From: Sphingobacterium faecium
GTDB lineage: Bacteria; Bacteroidota; Bacteroidia; Sphingobacteriales; Sphingobacteriaceae
Assembly (NCBI RefSeq): GCF_003054045.1
Contig: NZ_QBKH01000003.1
Span: forward strand, 434,001 to 498,000
DNA length: 64,000 bases
Reading direction: 5' to 3'
This document shows, piece by piece, positions 41,749 to 49,976 of the stretch (position 1 is the stretch's first letter; every line of letters begins with the position of its first letter). Below the pieces are notes generated by a model, which saw only the letters and a program-made list of their open reading frames with translations, was not told the origin of the DNA and made no database searches. The position numbers and the translations under genes were made by a program.

Positions 41749-42399
41749 TTAATTAAAGATGTAATTAAAGATTTCTAATACAGATTTGGGTCTAGCTAGT
41801 AGTGCTAGTATACCTCCAGTAACATAAGCAGATACATGCAAATATTTATTGATATAACTTTTATTCAATTGAGCTAAAAGTAATAAGATAAGTAATCCAC
41901 AAACCCAACTTTGCATAGCATTACTTATGAATTGAAAAATACTACTTTTCATGGGTTGTAGAGGGAAATATAATGCAGAGAAACCATAGAGGCCAAAACT
42001 TAGACCAGATACCCCTATAGAAGTGAAAAAGAAATCTTTTCTTTTCTGGCAGGTCTGGATCAGATTGGGCAGAGAAATTAGTAGTACAAACAATAGAGGT
42101 GTTAATATATACGCCACTAGAGCCCCGTATATCTGTTGGATGTTTCCGAACATATCATACCCCAACCCATAAACGATTAGTGCATTAAATAATAAATGCA
42201 ACCAATTTCTATGTATAAATGCAGAGGTAAGTAGAGTATGGATACGCTTACCTCTCATTATTTCGTAAGGATGTAAGATTAAGGCGTGAAAATAGGCTTT
42301 GTTGTAAAAACCAATGATACTGCTAATTAGTATAATGGGAACGATAATGTACGAGTATGGTGCCTCTTTAAAAGTTGGGAATACGTCGAAAAATTGCAT
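41749..42399 (-). CDS. Rhomboid-like membrane protein lacking the catalytic His
   Basis: The product is 216 residues long with about six membrane helices. 'SAFIHRNWLHLLFNALIVYGLG' (59-80) is the conserved rhomboid TM2 motif, and 'SIGVSGLSFGLYGF' (127-140) contains the G-x-S-G with Ser131. Where family members have A-H-x-x-G in the last core helix, this one has 'AYVTGG' (191-196), so the catalytic His is Tyr192. It is therefore probably a pseudoprotease. It lies convergent with the small peptide gene at 41607 and upstream of HlyD on the other strand. It may act in peptide handling or immunity, an inference from context. Confidence 0.75.
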   Translation of the reverse strand: MQFFDVFPTFKEAPYSYIIVPIILISSIIGFYNKAYFHALILHPYEIMRGKRIHTLLTSAFIHRNWLHLLFNALIVYGLGYDMFGNIQQIYGALVAYILTPLLFVLLISLPNLIQTCQKRKDFFFTSIGVSGLSFGLYGFSALYFPLQPMKSSIFQFISNAMQSWVCGLLILLLLAQLNKSYINKYLHVSAYVTGGILALLARPKSVLEIFNYIFN

Positions 42400-42449
42400 C
42401 TACAATTAAAATTATTTTTATTTCAAGATAGTAAAAAAAAATAAAATAC

Positions 42450-42460
42450 AACCTGTAGTT
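42450..42460 (+). promoter_or_regulatory. Fourth AACCT-type operator, before the HlyD gene
   Basis: AACCTGTAGTT, followed by GTGG as at site 3 (AACCTAGAGTTGTGG), lies 50 nt upstream of the HlyD start and overlaps the likely -33 region. It suggests that the XRE protein controls the exporter operon as well as the small peptide gene. Confidence 0.6.
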
Positions 42461-42509
42461 GTGGTGTGGTAAGTTCTTATTTTACAAATTTGAGTACTTA
42501 ATTGTCATT

Positions 42510-43604
42510 ATGCGAAAAACTAATATTATCTATATCTTATTGCTTATAGCGATTGTTTGCACGCTTACTGCTTTGCCGTTTATACAAGTCCCGATTTCTA
42601 TCTCTGCTCCTGGAGTGATTAGACCACAAACAGAAAATAGTAAAATCATCTCGCTTGTCAGTGGCCGTGTCGTCGAGAGCCGAATACTTGGGAACAATCA
42701 GAAAGTGAAGGCTGGGGATACTTTATTTGTTATTGTTTCGAAAGATTTACAAAATAAATTGGAATTAAATCAGCACCTAGGATCGGAGTATGCGCAGCAG
42801 ATCGCAGATTTAAAGCTCTTATTGTCCCGAAATTATAAGGGGTTGCATAGTGGGTTGTATCACATGGAGCTCGTCTCCATGCAGCAACGGATGTCTGAAG
42901 TGCAATCGCAATTGACATTAGCAAAACGTGAATTGGATCGAAATGAACTTCTGTTTAATCAAGGAATAATAGCACAGGCTGAATTTGATAAAAGCAGGTA
43001 TTCTTATGAACAATTGGAAAATCAAGTTTCATCTATTGAAAAACAGCAAATGGCACAATGGAGTGCTAAGTTGATTGAATTGAAGCAAAAACATCAATCT
43101 ACGTCTTCTGAGCGAAATGCTATTCAGATCGATGGTGAAAATTATATCGTCAGAGCGCCATTAACGGGTACAGTGATCAATCTAAAGGGTTTTCAAAAAG
43201 GTAGTCAAATTATACAGGGCCAAGATATCTTAGAAATCTCACCGGAAGATAACCTGGTGGCAGAATGTATGGTTCCGGCCAATGCTATTGGTTATATCAA
43301 AGATAAGCAAGTTGTCAAATTTCAGATGGATACTTATAATTATAATCAATGGGGTTTCTTAACGGGATCTGTTAAAGACATCGATTATAATCTGGTTTCC
43401 GATCAGAAAAATGCTGCATTTTTTAAAGTGCGTTGCCAAATGGATGCTAATTTTCTGAGTTTGCCAAACGGTAACAAAGTCACAGTCGGTAAAGGAAATA
43501 CTTTTAATGCCCGTTTTTATCTCGTAGACCGTACGCTGTGGCAATTGCTATTCGATCGCGCAGATGATCTTTTTAATCCCAATTTGGGTAGTAAAGAGTC
43601 ATAG
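42510..43604 (+). CDS. HlyD-family membrane fusion protein
   Basis: The product is 364 residues long from the ATG at 42510. An N-terminal membrane helix ('IIYILLLIAIVCTLTALPFI') is followed by a first lipoyl half ('ISAPGVIRPQTENSKIISLVSGRVVESRILGNNQKVKAGDTLF'), a long coiled-coil hairpin (about 80-200), a second lipoyl half ('NYIVRAPLTGTVINLKGFQKGSQIIQGQDILEISPE') and a beta-barrel. It links the inner-membrane ABC exporter to the TolC-like outer-membrane duct. The gap to the ABC gene is 210 nt, so there may be a second promoter. The start 17 residues upstream lies in the operator region and is unlikely. Confidence 0.88.
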   Translation: MRKTNIIYILLLIAIVCTLTALPFIQVPISISAPGVIRPQTENSKIISLVSGRVVESRILGNNQKVKAGDTLFVIVSKDLQNKLELNQHLGSEYAQQIADLKLLLSRNYKGLHSGLYHMELVSMQQRMSEVQSQLTLAKRELDRNELLFNQGIIAQAEFDKSRYSYEQLENQVSSIEKQQMAQWSAKLIELKQKHQSTSSERNAIQIDGENYIVRAPLTGTVINLKGFQKGSQIIQGQDILEISPEDNLVAECMVPANAIGYIKDKQVVKFQMDTYNYNQWGFLTGSVKDIDYNLVSDQKNAAFFKVRCQMDANFLSLPNGNKVTVGKGNTFNARFYLVDRTLWQLLFDRADDLFNPNLGSKES

Positions 43605-43814
43605 CATTTTTTGTTCGATTGTATCGACATGAGTTGTGATCTGGTAAGCTCTAAAAACGAATAGAAGCAGCCGCTTACTTTATGATCACAAGCTCAATAG
43701 CATAGTGTCAACTACTCCAATTCACTAAATAATATATAACATACTAAATCAAATAAAGGGTGCCCATTAATAACATTGGAACTCTTTCATATGATAAAAT
43801 AGATTAAAATAAAA
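43605..43814. other. Short intergenic region before the ABC exporter
   Basis: About 210 nt with no gene or clear hairpin. It probably contains a separate promoter for the C39 ABC gene. Confidence 0.35.
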
Positions 43815-45977
43815 ATGAAGAAATCTCCTGTCCGTGTTAAGCAACATGATATTCGTGATTGTGGGGCTGCTTGTCTGGCGTCTGTTGCAAGTTACTATGG
43901 ATTAGATATTCCAATAGCAAAGATCAGACAGCATTGTCATACAGATACCCGAGGCACGAATGTATTGGGTATGATCCAGGGATTACAAGAATTTGGATTT
44001 ACAGCCAAGGGTGTGAAGGGCGCTATAGACGCTATCCCCCAGATTCCACTTCCTGCGATCGCACATGTTGTATTAAATAATCAGTTGCAGCACTATATCG
44101 TGATCTATAAAGTTCAGAAAAATCAGATCACCGTAATGGATCCTGGTCCAGGAAAAGTGCAACAATACAGTATGGAGGAGTTTCAGAAGATCTGGACAGG
44201 GGTATTAATCCTTTTAGAACCTAATGAGTATTTTAAACAACGGAATGAAAAGACAGGCGTTTATAATCGATTCTGGAACTTGATTAAACCTCATAAATCG
44301 ATTGTTCTGCAGGCTTTGGTAGGTGCTGTTATTTATACTTTACTTGGATTGTCATCTTCATTTTACATTCAGAAAATAACTGATTATGTATTAGTGGATG
44401 GTAATGTGCGTTTGCTTAATTTACTATCTGTAGCCATGTTGGTGATTTTGTTAATTCAATTGATCATCGGTACGCTTAAAAGTGTCATGGTGCTACAAAC
44501 TGGGCAACGTATAGACCGCTATTTAATCTTAGGCTATTATCAGCATTTGTTGAGTCTTCCACAGCGTTTTTTTGATACGATGAAAGTTGGTGAGATTATC
44601 TCTAGAGTCAATGATGCCGTGAAGATCCGGGCATTTATCAATGATGTGGCTATACAGGCTGTTGTCAATGTTTTAATTGTGGTATTCTCATTTGCATTGA
44701 TGTTTTCCTATTTCTGGAAACTGGCGCTGATTATTTTACTGGTGATACCATTTTATTTCTTTGTCTATTGGTTGAACAACAAATTAAATAAAAAAGTGGA
44801 GCGTCGGCTGATGGAGGAAGGTGCTGAACTGGAATCGCATCTGGTTGAATCGCTCAATTCTGTTAAGACGATCAAACAGTTTGGTATGGAGACGTATTTC
44901 AATAGTGGTACAGATCAGAAGTTTAGTCACTTATTGAAAACAATTTATTCATCAGTTTTGAATGGTCTTTTCTCAGCGACATCAAGTGAGTTTCTTTCGC
45001 GTCTGTTTACCATTATCTTGCTATGGGCTGGATCATATTATGTCATTGACCGAACGATCACGCCAGGAGAGCTACTATCTTTCTATGCATTGATCGGATA
45101 TTTAACGGGTCCTGTAAGCCAGTTGATAGGTATGAACAAAACATTACAAAATGCACTGATTGCCGCAGATCGTTTATTTGAAATCATGGATCTTGAAAGA
45201 GAAGAAAATCAAGGGAAATTGGACTTACCAAGCAGTCAGGTTGGTGATATTGTTTTTGAGAACATCCGTTTTTCCTATGGCTCCCGGGTTGAAGTGTTCA
45301 AAGATTTTAGTTGCAGATTTGAAAAGGGCAAGATGACTGCCATTATAGGTGAAAGCGGAAGTGGTAAAACAACATTAGGAGCTCTTATACAGCAATTATA
45401 TCCTGTCCAATCGGGTAAGATCCATATAGGTCAATACGATCTCCAGTATATTTCTAAACAATCCCTTCGCGAACGCATTGCTGTGGTGCCACAGCAGATA
45501 GATCTGTTCTCTGGAAATGTGATCGACAATATAGCCGTGGGAGAGCAGGTTCCAGATTTTCAACGGATGATGGAGGTTGTGAAACAATTGGATCTGATGT
45601 CGTTCATTGAAAAGTTACCCTCGGGTTTTGAAACTTATCTGGGAGAGAACGGCTCTATGCTTTCTGGCGGACAACGACAGCGTATTGCTATTGCTCGAGC
45701 ATTATACCGCAATCCTGATATCTTGATCTTAGACGAAGCAACCTCGGCATTGGATACCGAAACAGAGTTGATTATACAGCGTGCTTTCGACCGATTTAGG
45801 GATGCTGGAAAGACGATGCTTGTTATCGCTCATCGATTGAGCACCATAGCAGGAGCTGATACCATTATTGTGATGAAAGATGGACAAATTATAGAACAGG
45901 GAAGTCATGACCAGCTGCTATCTACGGAGTCTGCTTATAAAGAGATGTGGAAAAAACAATCTGTAGTGCTAGGATAA
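43815..45977 (+). CDS. Peptidase-containing ABC exporter (C39-ABC, PCAT)
   Basis: The product is 720 residues long. The N-terminal C39 peptidase (1-130) has 'VKQHDIRDCGAACLASVASYYG' with catalytic Cys17 and the oxyanion Gln, and 'QHYIVIYKV' with 'VMDPGPGK', which hold His and Asp. Six membrane helices occupy about 155-440. The NBD (about 480-715) has Walker A 'GESGSGKTT', signature 'LSGGQRQRIAIARALYR', Walker B 'ILILDEATSALD' and the H-loop 'IAHR'. It cleaves GG leaders and pumps the core peptide through HlyD and TolC. The TolC-like gene starts at its stop codon (TAATG), so translation is coupled. Five leader-type peptide genes lie nearby as candidate substrates. Confidence 0.95.
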   Translation: MKKSPVRVKQHDIRDCGAACLASVASYYGLDIPIAKIRQHCHTDTRGTNVLGMIQGLQEFGFTAKGVKGAIDAIPQIPLPAIAHVVLNNQLQHYIVIYKVQKNQITVMDPGPGKVQQYSMEEFQKIWTGVLILLEPNEYFKQRNEKTGVYNRFWNLIKPHKSIVLQALVGAVIYTLLGLSSSFYIQKITDYVLVDGNVRLLNLLSVAMLVILLIQLIIGTLKSVMVLQTGQRIDRYLILGYYQHLLSLPQRFFDTMKVGEIISRVNDAVKIRAFINDVAIQAVVNVLIVVFSFALMFSYFWKLALIILLVIPFYFFVYWLNNKLNKKVERRLMEEGAELESHLVESLNSVKTIKQFGMETYFNSGTDQKFSHLLKTIYSSVLNGLFSATSSEFLSRLFTIILLWAGSYYVIDRTITPGELLSFYALIGYLTGPVSQLIGMNKTLQNALIAADRLFEIMDLEREENQGKLDLPSSQVGDIVFENIRFSYGSRVEVFKDFSCRFEKGKMTAIIGESGSGKTTLGALIQQLYPVQSGKIHIGQYDLQYISKQSLRERIAVVPQQIDLFSGNVIDNIAVGEQVPDFQRMMEVVKQLDLMSFIEKLPSGFETYLGENGSMLSGGQRQRIAIARALYRNPDILILDEATSALDTETELIIQRAFDRFRDAGKTMLVIAHRLSTIAGADTIIVMKDGQIIEQGSHDQLLSTESAYKEMWKKQSVVLG

Positions 45978-47320
45978 TGAAAAATATACTACTTATCACT
46001 CTTGTATTCATTTTAGGAATAGAAATGACGGTGGCTCAGAAGCAATGGTCTTTGGCAGATTGTGTAACCTATGCAACCGATCATAATTTGCCTATAAAAC
46101 GCCAAGACATTTTGGTGGCTATCAAAAATCTGGATCAGGAAATGGCTCGACGAGATCGGCTACCTGCAGTAGGTGGATATTTTAATGGATACAGCACATT
46201 TGGTCATTCTCAAGATGTCTTTGGGACGATTCGTCGCAACGATAACTTCAATAGCAATGTCGGTATCAATGCGGAGGTAACGCTTTACCAATACAACTAC
46301 CTGCGCAATCAGGCTAAGAAGGCAACGCTGCAAGCGGAGCAGGAGGAGCTGGAAAAAGGAATTTTAAGAAGAGACTTAACACTTAAAGTAGTACAAAGCT
46401 ATTTGGAAGTATTGCTTTCCCAAGCTCTAGTACATGCACAAGATTCTGCAATAAACTTTTCTTTGCAATTGCTTGATAAAGCGGAGAAAAGTACTGCAGT
46501 CGGAGCAACTGCACCGGCGGTAGTTTTTGAGGCTAAGGCGAACTTAGCCCGGGAGAAACAGCAATTCCAACAATATCATAAAGAAGCGCAACAGGCAAAA
46601 TTAACTTTAGCTCAATATATGAATTTTACGGATTATCAAAGTTTGATCATATACGATCCACTTTTAGAAACTGAAATTTTTAAAACGGGGATCGTTAAAA
46701 GTCAATCGGATCTTATTCAAACCGCCTTTGATAATAATCCCATTCTTGCAAAGCTTGAAAATCAGCTTCTCGGATTGGATGTAGAAACCAAGCTGATCAA
46801 AGCGGCAGACTATCCCTTGGTTAGAGGTTCGGCGAGCTTGGGAACAACTTATTTCAATGCTTTTAAATCTCCTGGTGAACGTCCTGTATTTGTTCAGACC
46901 AAAGATAATTTTGCTCAACAACTCGCTATAGCAGTCACAGTTCCCATTTTTAATAAAGGGAAAACGAAAAGACAATTGCAACAGATTACATTTCGTAAAC
47001 AGGAAATCGAGTTATTAAGTGATTATGAAAAATTGCAGCAGGTACAAATTTTAGAAAAACTGAATCTCGACTGGATTGAAAGCAAACAGCAATATGATAT
47101 TTCGACTGAAGCATTTGCCGCGACAAAGGAATCATTGGAATATTCCAGACTGAGTTTTATGGCCGGTAAAGCCTCCATTTATGATATTAATAACAGTAAA
47201 AATAATCTCATCAAATCGGAATCCGATATGATTCGGGCCCGCTATAATACGCTTTTTAGTCTCTTGATGCTGCATTATCAGGTATCGGGGGCTATTAAAT
47301 TTTCTAATCATATACATTAA
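45977..47320 (+). CDS. TolC-family outer-membrane efflux protein
   Basis: The product is 447 residues long from the ATG at 45977, with a signal peptide ending 'EMTVAQ'. Two long coiled-coil halves, 'QWSLADCVTYATDHNLPIKRQDILVAIKNLDQEMARRDRLPAVGGYFNGYS' and 'DLIQTAFDNNPILAKLENQLLGLDVETKLIKAADYPLVRGSASLG', are the typical TolC repeat. It is the outer-membrane duct of the peptide exporter. The stop codon of the ABC gene overlaps its start. It is followed after 10 nt by the HTH gene. Confidence 0.92.
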   Translation: MKNILLITLVFILGIEMTVAQKQWSLADCVTYATDHNLPIKRQDILVAIKNLDQEMARRDRLPAVGGYFNGYSTFGHSQDVFGTIRRNDNFNSNVGINAEVTLYQYNYLRNQAKKATLQAEQEELEKGILRRDLTLKVVQSYLEVLLSQALVHAQDSAINFSLQLLDKAEKSTAVGATAPAVVFEAKANLAREKQQFQQYHKEAQQAKLTLAQYMNFTDYQSLIIYDPLLETEIFKTGIVKSQSDLIQTAFDNNPILAKLENQLLGLDVETKLIKAADYPLVRGSASLGTTYFNAFKSPGERPVFVQTKDNFAQQLAIAVTVPIFNKGKTKRQLQQITFRKQEIELLSDYEKLQQVQILEKLNLDWIESKQQYDISTEAFAATKESLEYSRLSFMAGKASIYDINNSKNNLIKSESDMIRARYNTLFSLLMLHYQVSGAIKFSNHIH

Positions 47321-47330
47321 ATCACAGTTT

Positions 47331-47648
47331 ATGCAACTATTTAAATATATTGAACGGATCAACTTAATGGATCAACTGATCCGTCAAGGAAGAACAGGTA
47401 CACAAACCGAATTTGCAAATCGTCTTGGACTTTCCGTCTCACGGCTTGCACGTATTATTGAGTATTTGAAAGGGATAGGTGCTCCGCTGGAATATGATCG
47501 ATCACGAAATACCTATTATTACGAAGAAGAATATTCGATTCAAATCAAGGTTGATATTCAGCAGCTCAATTATCAGCAAATCAGACATATTTCAGCAGGA
47601 ACTTATTATTTGTCAAAAAATATCTCCAATGCTTTTTTTGAGCATTGA
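47331..47648 (+). CDS. HTH DNA-binding protein, last gene of the exporter operon
   Basis: The product is 105 residues long. The HTH is 'MDQLIRQGRTGTQTEFANRLGLSVSRLARIIEYLKGIGAPLEYDRSRNTYYYEE' (about 13-66), of the HTH_11/DeoR-like type. The C-terminal part is short. It follows the TolC gene by 10 nt and precedes two GG-peptide genes. Its 3' end and the following leader are repeated, decayed, at 40274 and about 49600. It may regulate peptide expression. Confidence 0.75.
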   Translation: MQLFKYIERINLMDQLIRQGRTGTQTEFANRLGLSVSRLARIIEYLKGIGAPLEYDRSRNTYYYEEEYSIQIKVDIQQLNYQQIRHISAGTYYLSKNISNAFFEH

Positions 47649-47739
47649 GCAACTGTAATTTAGTATTGTTGATCAACGAAGCAGTTATCCGAAAAGGCTT
47701 AGCAATAGAGTAGGAATAGTTTTTTTTATAAACAAAAAT
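47634..47739 (+). repeat. Leader cassette copy B
   Basis: This starts with the hairpin AATGCT-TTTTTTG-AGCATT at the HTH gene end and runs to the start of the GG peptide at 47740. It is closely similar to 40306-40416 (copy A). The part up to TAATTTAG also matches 49660-49694 (copy C). Confidence 0.8.
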
Positions 47740-47913
47740 ATGAATAACTTAGAATTAAAATCAATCGGTGTTCAAGAGTTGGATACTAATGAGATGGTAA
47801 ATCTTGATGGTGGATGGTTTTGGCCCGCAGCAGCTGCAACATTTTTATATAATATTGTTGGAGATTGGAACGAAAATGTTGAAGCATTTAAAGAGGGGTT
47901 TAACGGAAATTAA
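47740..47913 (+). CDS. Double-glycine leader peptide 3 (bacteriocin-like)
   Basis: The product is 57 residues long. The leader 'MNNLELKSIGVQELDTNEMV' plus 'NLDGG' is nearly identical to that of the peptide at 40417. The core is different ('WFWPAAAATFLYNIVGDWNE...'), aromatic at its start and acidic at its end. It has the same upstream cassette as peptide 1. This pattern of a conserved leader with a variable core is typical of peptides sharing one C39 exporter and diversifying in activity. Confidence 0.8.
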   Translation: MNNLELKSIGVQELDTNEMVNLDGGWFWPAAAATFLYNIVGDWNENVEAFKEGFNGN

Positions 47914-47924
47914 TTTTTTAAATC

Positions 47925-48107
47925 ATGATGACAATGGGAGAATTAAATAAATTAAATGTTTCTACTCTTACTGTAGCAGAAGAGATAGAAATTACTGGTG
48001 GCGATGATTTAACAAGAGGTTTTTTTTATTACCTTGGTAGATTTTTTCATGCTCAACAACGGGATTTAGATGGATCAATTGGAGGTCCAACAGCTAATCA
48101 CGGATAA
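47925..48107 (+). CDS. Double-glycine leader peptide 4
   Basis: The product is 60 residues long. Leader elements are 'LNKLNVSTLTVAEEIEITGG' and the core starts 'DDLTRGFFYYLGRFFHAQQ'. An amphipathic aromatic segment and a Gly-rich end are visible. It lies 11 nt after peptide 3, so the two are probably expressed together, and a strong hairpin follows at 48120-48158. The start may be the second or third Met. Confidence 0.75.
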   Translation: MMTMGELNKLNVSTLTVAEEIEITGGDDLTRGFFYYLGRFFHAQQRDLDGSIGGPTANHG

Positions 48108-48119
48108 ATATAAATTTTT

Positions 48120-48158
48120 AATAGGTCATAATCAAAGTTGATTTGATTATGACCTATT
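48120..48158. terminator. Hairpin terminator after GG peptide 4
   Basis: AATAGGTCATAATCA and TGATTATGACCTATT pair perfectly over 15 bp around a 9-nt loop. It closes the peptide 3-peptide 4 transcript, 12 nt past the stop. Confidence 0.85.
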
Positions 48159-48177
48159 ATATATAACAAATTTCCTT

Positions 48178-48804
48178 GTGTACAGTAAAATAGATCTAAA
48201 GTATCATTATTTCAAAGAAAACGTAAAGAATTTCTTTTTTGGAAGTGTATTATCGGCTGTTGTACTAACTATATTTTTCGAAATATTTTCAACATTTCGA
48301 ATTTTTAATGATGTCGCAATCTTACCACAAGTTAACCTCCTATTCGTTTGCCTTTTTGGAGCAATATTTGAAGAATTATTTTTTAGTTACTTTTTATTTA
48401 GATTTTTCTCAAGATATTTTAAATTAGGCTTGTCAATTTTTATTACGAGTATAATTTTTGCAACCCTTCATTTAGGAAATGATCATGCTACTTATCTTTC
48501 TTTTATATCTCATTTAATAGGAAGTTGGGTGTATATTTTTGCTTTTATCAAAAGTAAAAATATTTTTTTATGTATAGGATTGCATTTTGGGTGGAATTAT
48601 CTTCAAATATTATATTCCCAACCAATGAGTGGCGTTGTTAAACAGAGTTTTTTTTATGTTTCTCTTCCTGAAAATCCATTTTTATTTGGAGCTGATTACG
48701 GTTTAGAAGCAGGTTTATATAGTTTCATTCTTAGATTTATATTGATATCATTGATTTTTTTCTACTATCAATATAGACAGCGTGAATCAAGTCGTCTTCA
48801 TTAA
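48178..48804 (+). CDS. CPBP-family (Abi-like) membrane protein 1, degenerate motif
   Basis: The product is 208 residues long from a GTG start, with multiple membrane helices. 'FGAIFEELFFSYFLFRFF' (about 63-80) is motif 1 of CPBP/CAAX-like proteases, but the usual Arg after EExxF is Ser. 'FATLHLGNDH' (motif 2 His) and 'IGLHFGWN' (motif 3 His) are present. Such proteins beside bacteriocin genes often confer immunity. It follows peptide 4 and its terminator, so it probably has its own promoter. Confidence 0.7.
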   Translation: MYSKIDLKYHYFKENVKNFFFGSVLSAVVLTIFFEIFSTFRIFNDVAILPQVNLLFVCLFGAIFEELFFSYFLFRFFSRYFKLGLSIFITSIIFATLHLGNDHATYLSFISHLIGSWVYIFAFIKSKNIFLCIGLHFGWNYLQILYSQPMSGVVKQSFFYVSLPENPFLFGADYGLEAGLYSFILRFILISLIFFYYQYRQRESSRLH

Positions 48805-48947
48805 TCTTTTGGCAGCTTCAATGAATTTATTTAGCTAATCTCTTACATCATATTTATTAGATTTAACATCGTACGACGAGGTTTTTTTTATATAGTTTAA
48901 GGTTTATTTTTAATTATAATTTTCTAGGATTTTATCTTTTTGCTTTA

Positions 48948-49421
48948 ATGATTTCTCTAATGAAGATACCTCAAAATAAGAATTTTAAATTTTTAATTTT
49001 ATTTTTCTTTATTCTATTTATTTATACCGTTACCACTTCTTCAATTTCTAATTTGTTTGATCCGTCTCTATTGGAGACTTCTATGAGTAAAGAAAAGAAT
49101 TTAATGTTCGTGTTTTTTATGTTAGTCGTGGTAGCTCCAATTTTTGAAACCTTAATTTATCAAACAGCAGTTATTGAAATCCTTTTAAAATTTAAAATTA
49201 GAATGAGAAGTGCGATAGTCATTTCCGCACTATTATTTGGGCTGTCCCATTCGTACAGTTTTATTTATATTCTTTTGGCAATTGGAACGGGATTCGTATT
49301 AGCATATTATTATGCAAGTTTGAGGGAACAGGGGAAGATTAACAAAATTCTGTTTGTCACCATTTTACATGCTCTGATTAATTTGGTTGTATTCATTCAT
49401 AATCATATTTTTAACTTGTAA
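48948..49421 (+). CDS. CPBP-family (Abi-like) membrane protein 2, degenerate motif
   Basis: The product is 157 residues long with about four membrane helices. Motif 1 reads 'VAPIFETLIYQTAVI', so the second Glu is Thr and the Arg is Gln. 'LLFGLSHSYSF' and 'ILHALINLVV' keep the later His residues. With two motif-1 changes it is less likely to be an active protease than its neighbour. It could be an immunity protein or a membrane receptor for the peptides. Confidence 0.65.
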   Translation: MISLMKIPQNKNFKFLILFFFILFIYTVTTSSISNLFDPSLLETSMSKEKNLMFVFFMLVVVAPIFETLIYQTAVIEILLKFKIRMRSAIVISALLFGLSHSYSFIYILLAIGTGFVLAYYYASLREQGKINKILFVTILHALINLVVFIHNHIFNL

Positions 49422-49438
49422 TTCCTAGTATACTTAAC

Positions 49439-49475
49439 TTATGATCATTTTGAATTTAGGTTTAAATGATCATAA
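49439..49475. terminator. Hairpin terminator after CPBP protein 2
   Basis: A perfect 12-bp stem TTATGATCATTT / AAATGATCATAA with a 13-nt loop lies 18 nt past the CPBP stop. Confidence 0.75.
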
Positions 49476-49599
49476 GCATTATTGGTGGACTTTCGATCAG
49501 ATATCACAAGTTCTCTTGATGATGATATAAACCCAATCACTTTACTTAAAGTGTTAAAAATCATTTTGATATCAAATCAGGTCCGATCTCCAAAACTCG

Positions 49600-49694
49600 A
49601 TCTGAAATAGATTAGACCTATTTCTGCAGGTAAGTATTATTTATCAAATAATATTTCCAATGCTTTTTTTGAGCATTGAGCAACTGTAATTTAG
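49600..49694 (+). repeat. Leader cassette copy C (orphan)
   Basis: This is similar to 47581-47662: the last codons of the HTH gene, the AATGCT-T7-GAGCATT hairpin and the TAATTTAG stretch are kept. The sequence diverges after 49694 and no GG-peptide gene is attached. Confidence 0.7.
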
Positions 49695-49976
49695 CTGTTT
49701 ATGAGTACCTGTCAAATTTTAGCTTTTTACAATAGACATCAAAAATCCATTTTATGGTCGGTTTTCTTGATACATAATTTATAAAATAGGATATGGACTA
49801 GGGGAAATCAGGTATCAGCTATTAAGTCAAATCCAATAGGTTTTATTGAGAAAAAAGAGTATTAAATAAGTCTATATGAAGGTTCGTCAAAAACTTAATT
49901 TGAGATATTCTTTTTATATTGTTGTAACAATTTTTTTATTCAATCGACTAATAACCAATCATCAGTTAACTTATTT

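Larger units (their letters stand above)
49422..49976. other. Gap with terminator and leader cassette copy C
   Basis: A hairpin (49439-49475, arms TTATGATCATTT / AAATGATCATAA) ends the CPBP transcript. Bases about 49600-49694 are a decayed copy of the HTH 3' end and leader (frame 'ISAGKYYLSNNISNAFFEH' against the HTH gene's 'ISAGTYYLSKNISNAFFEH'). No peptide gene follows this copy. Confidence 0.6.
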
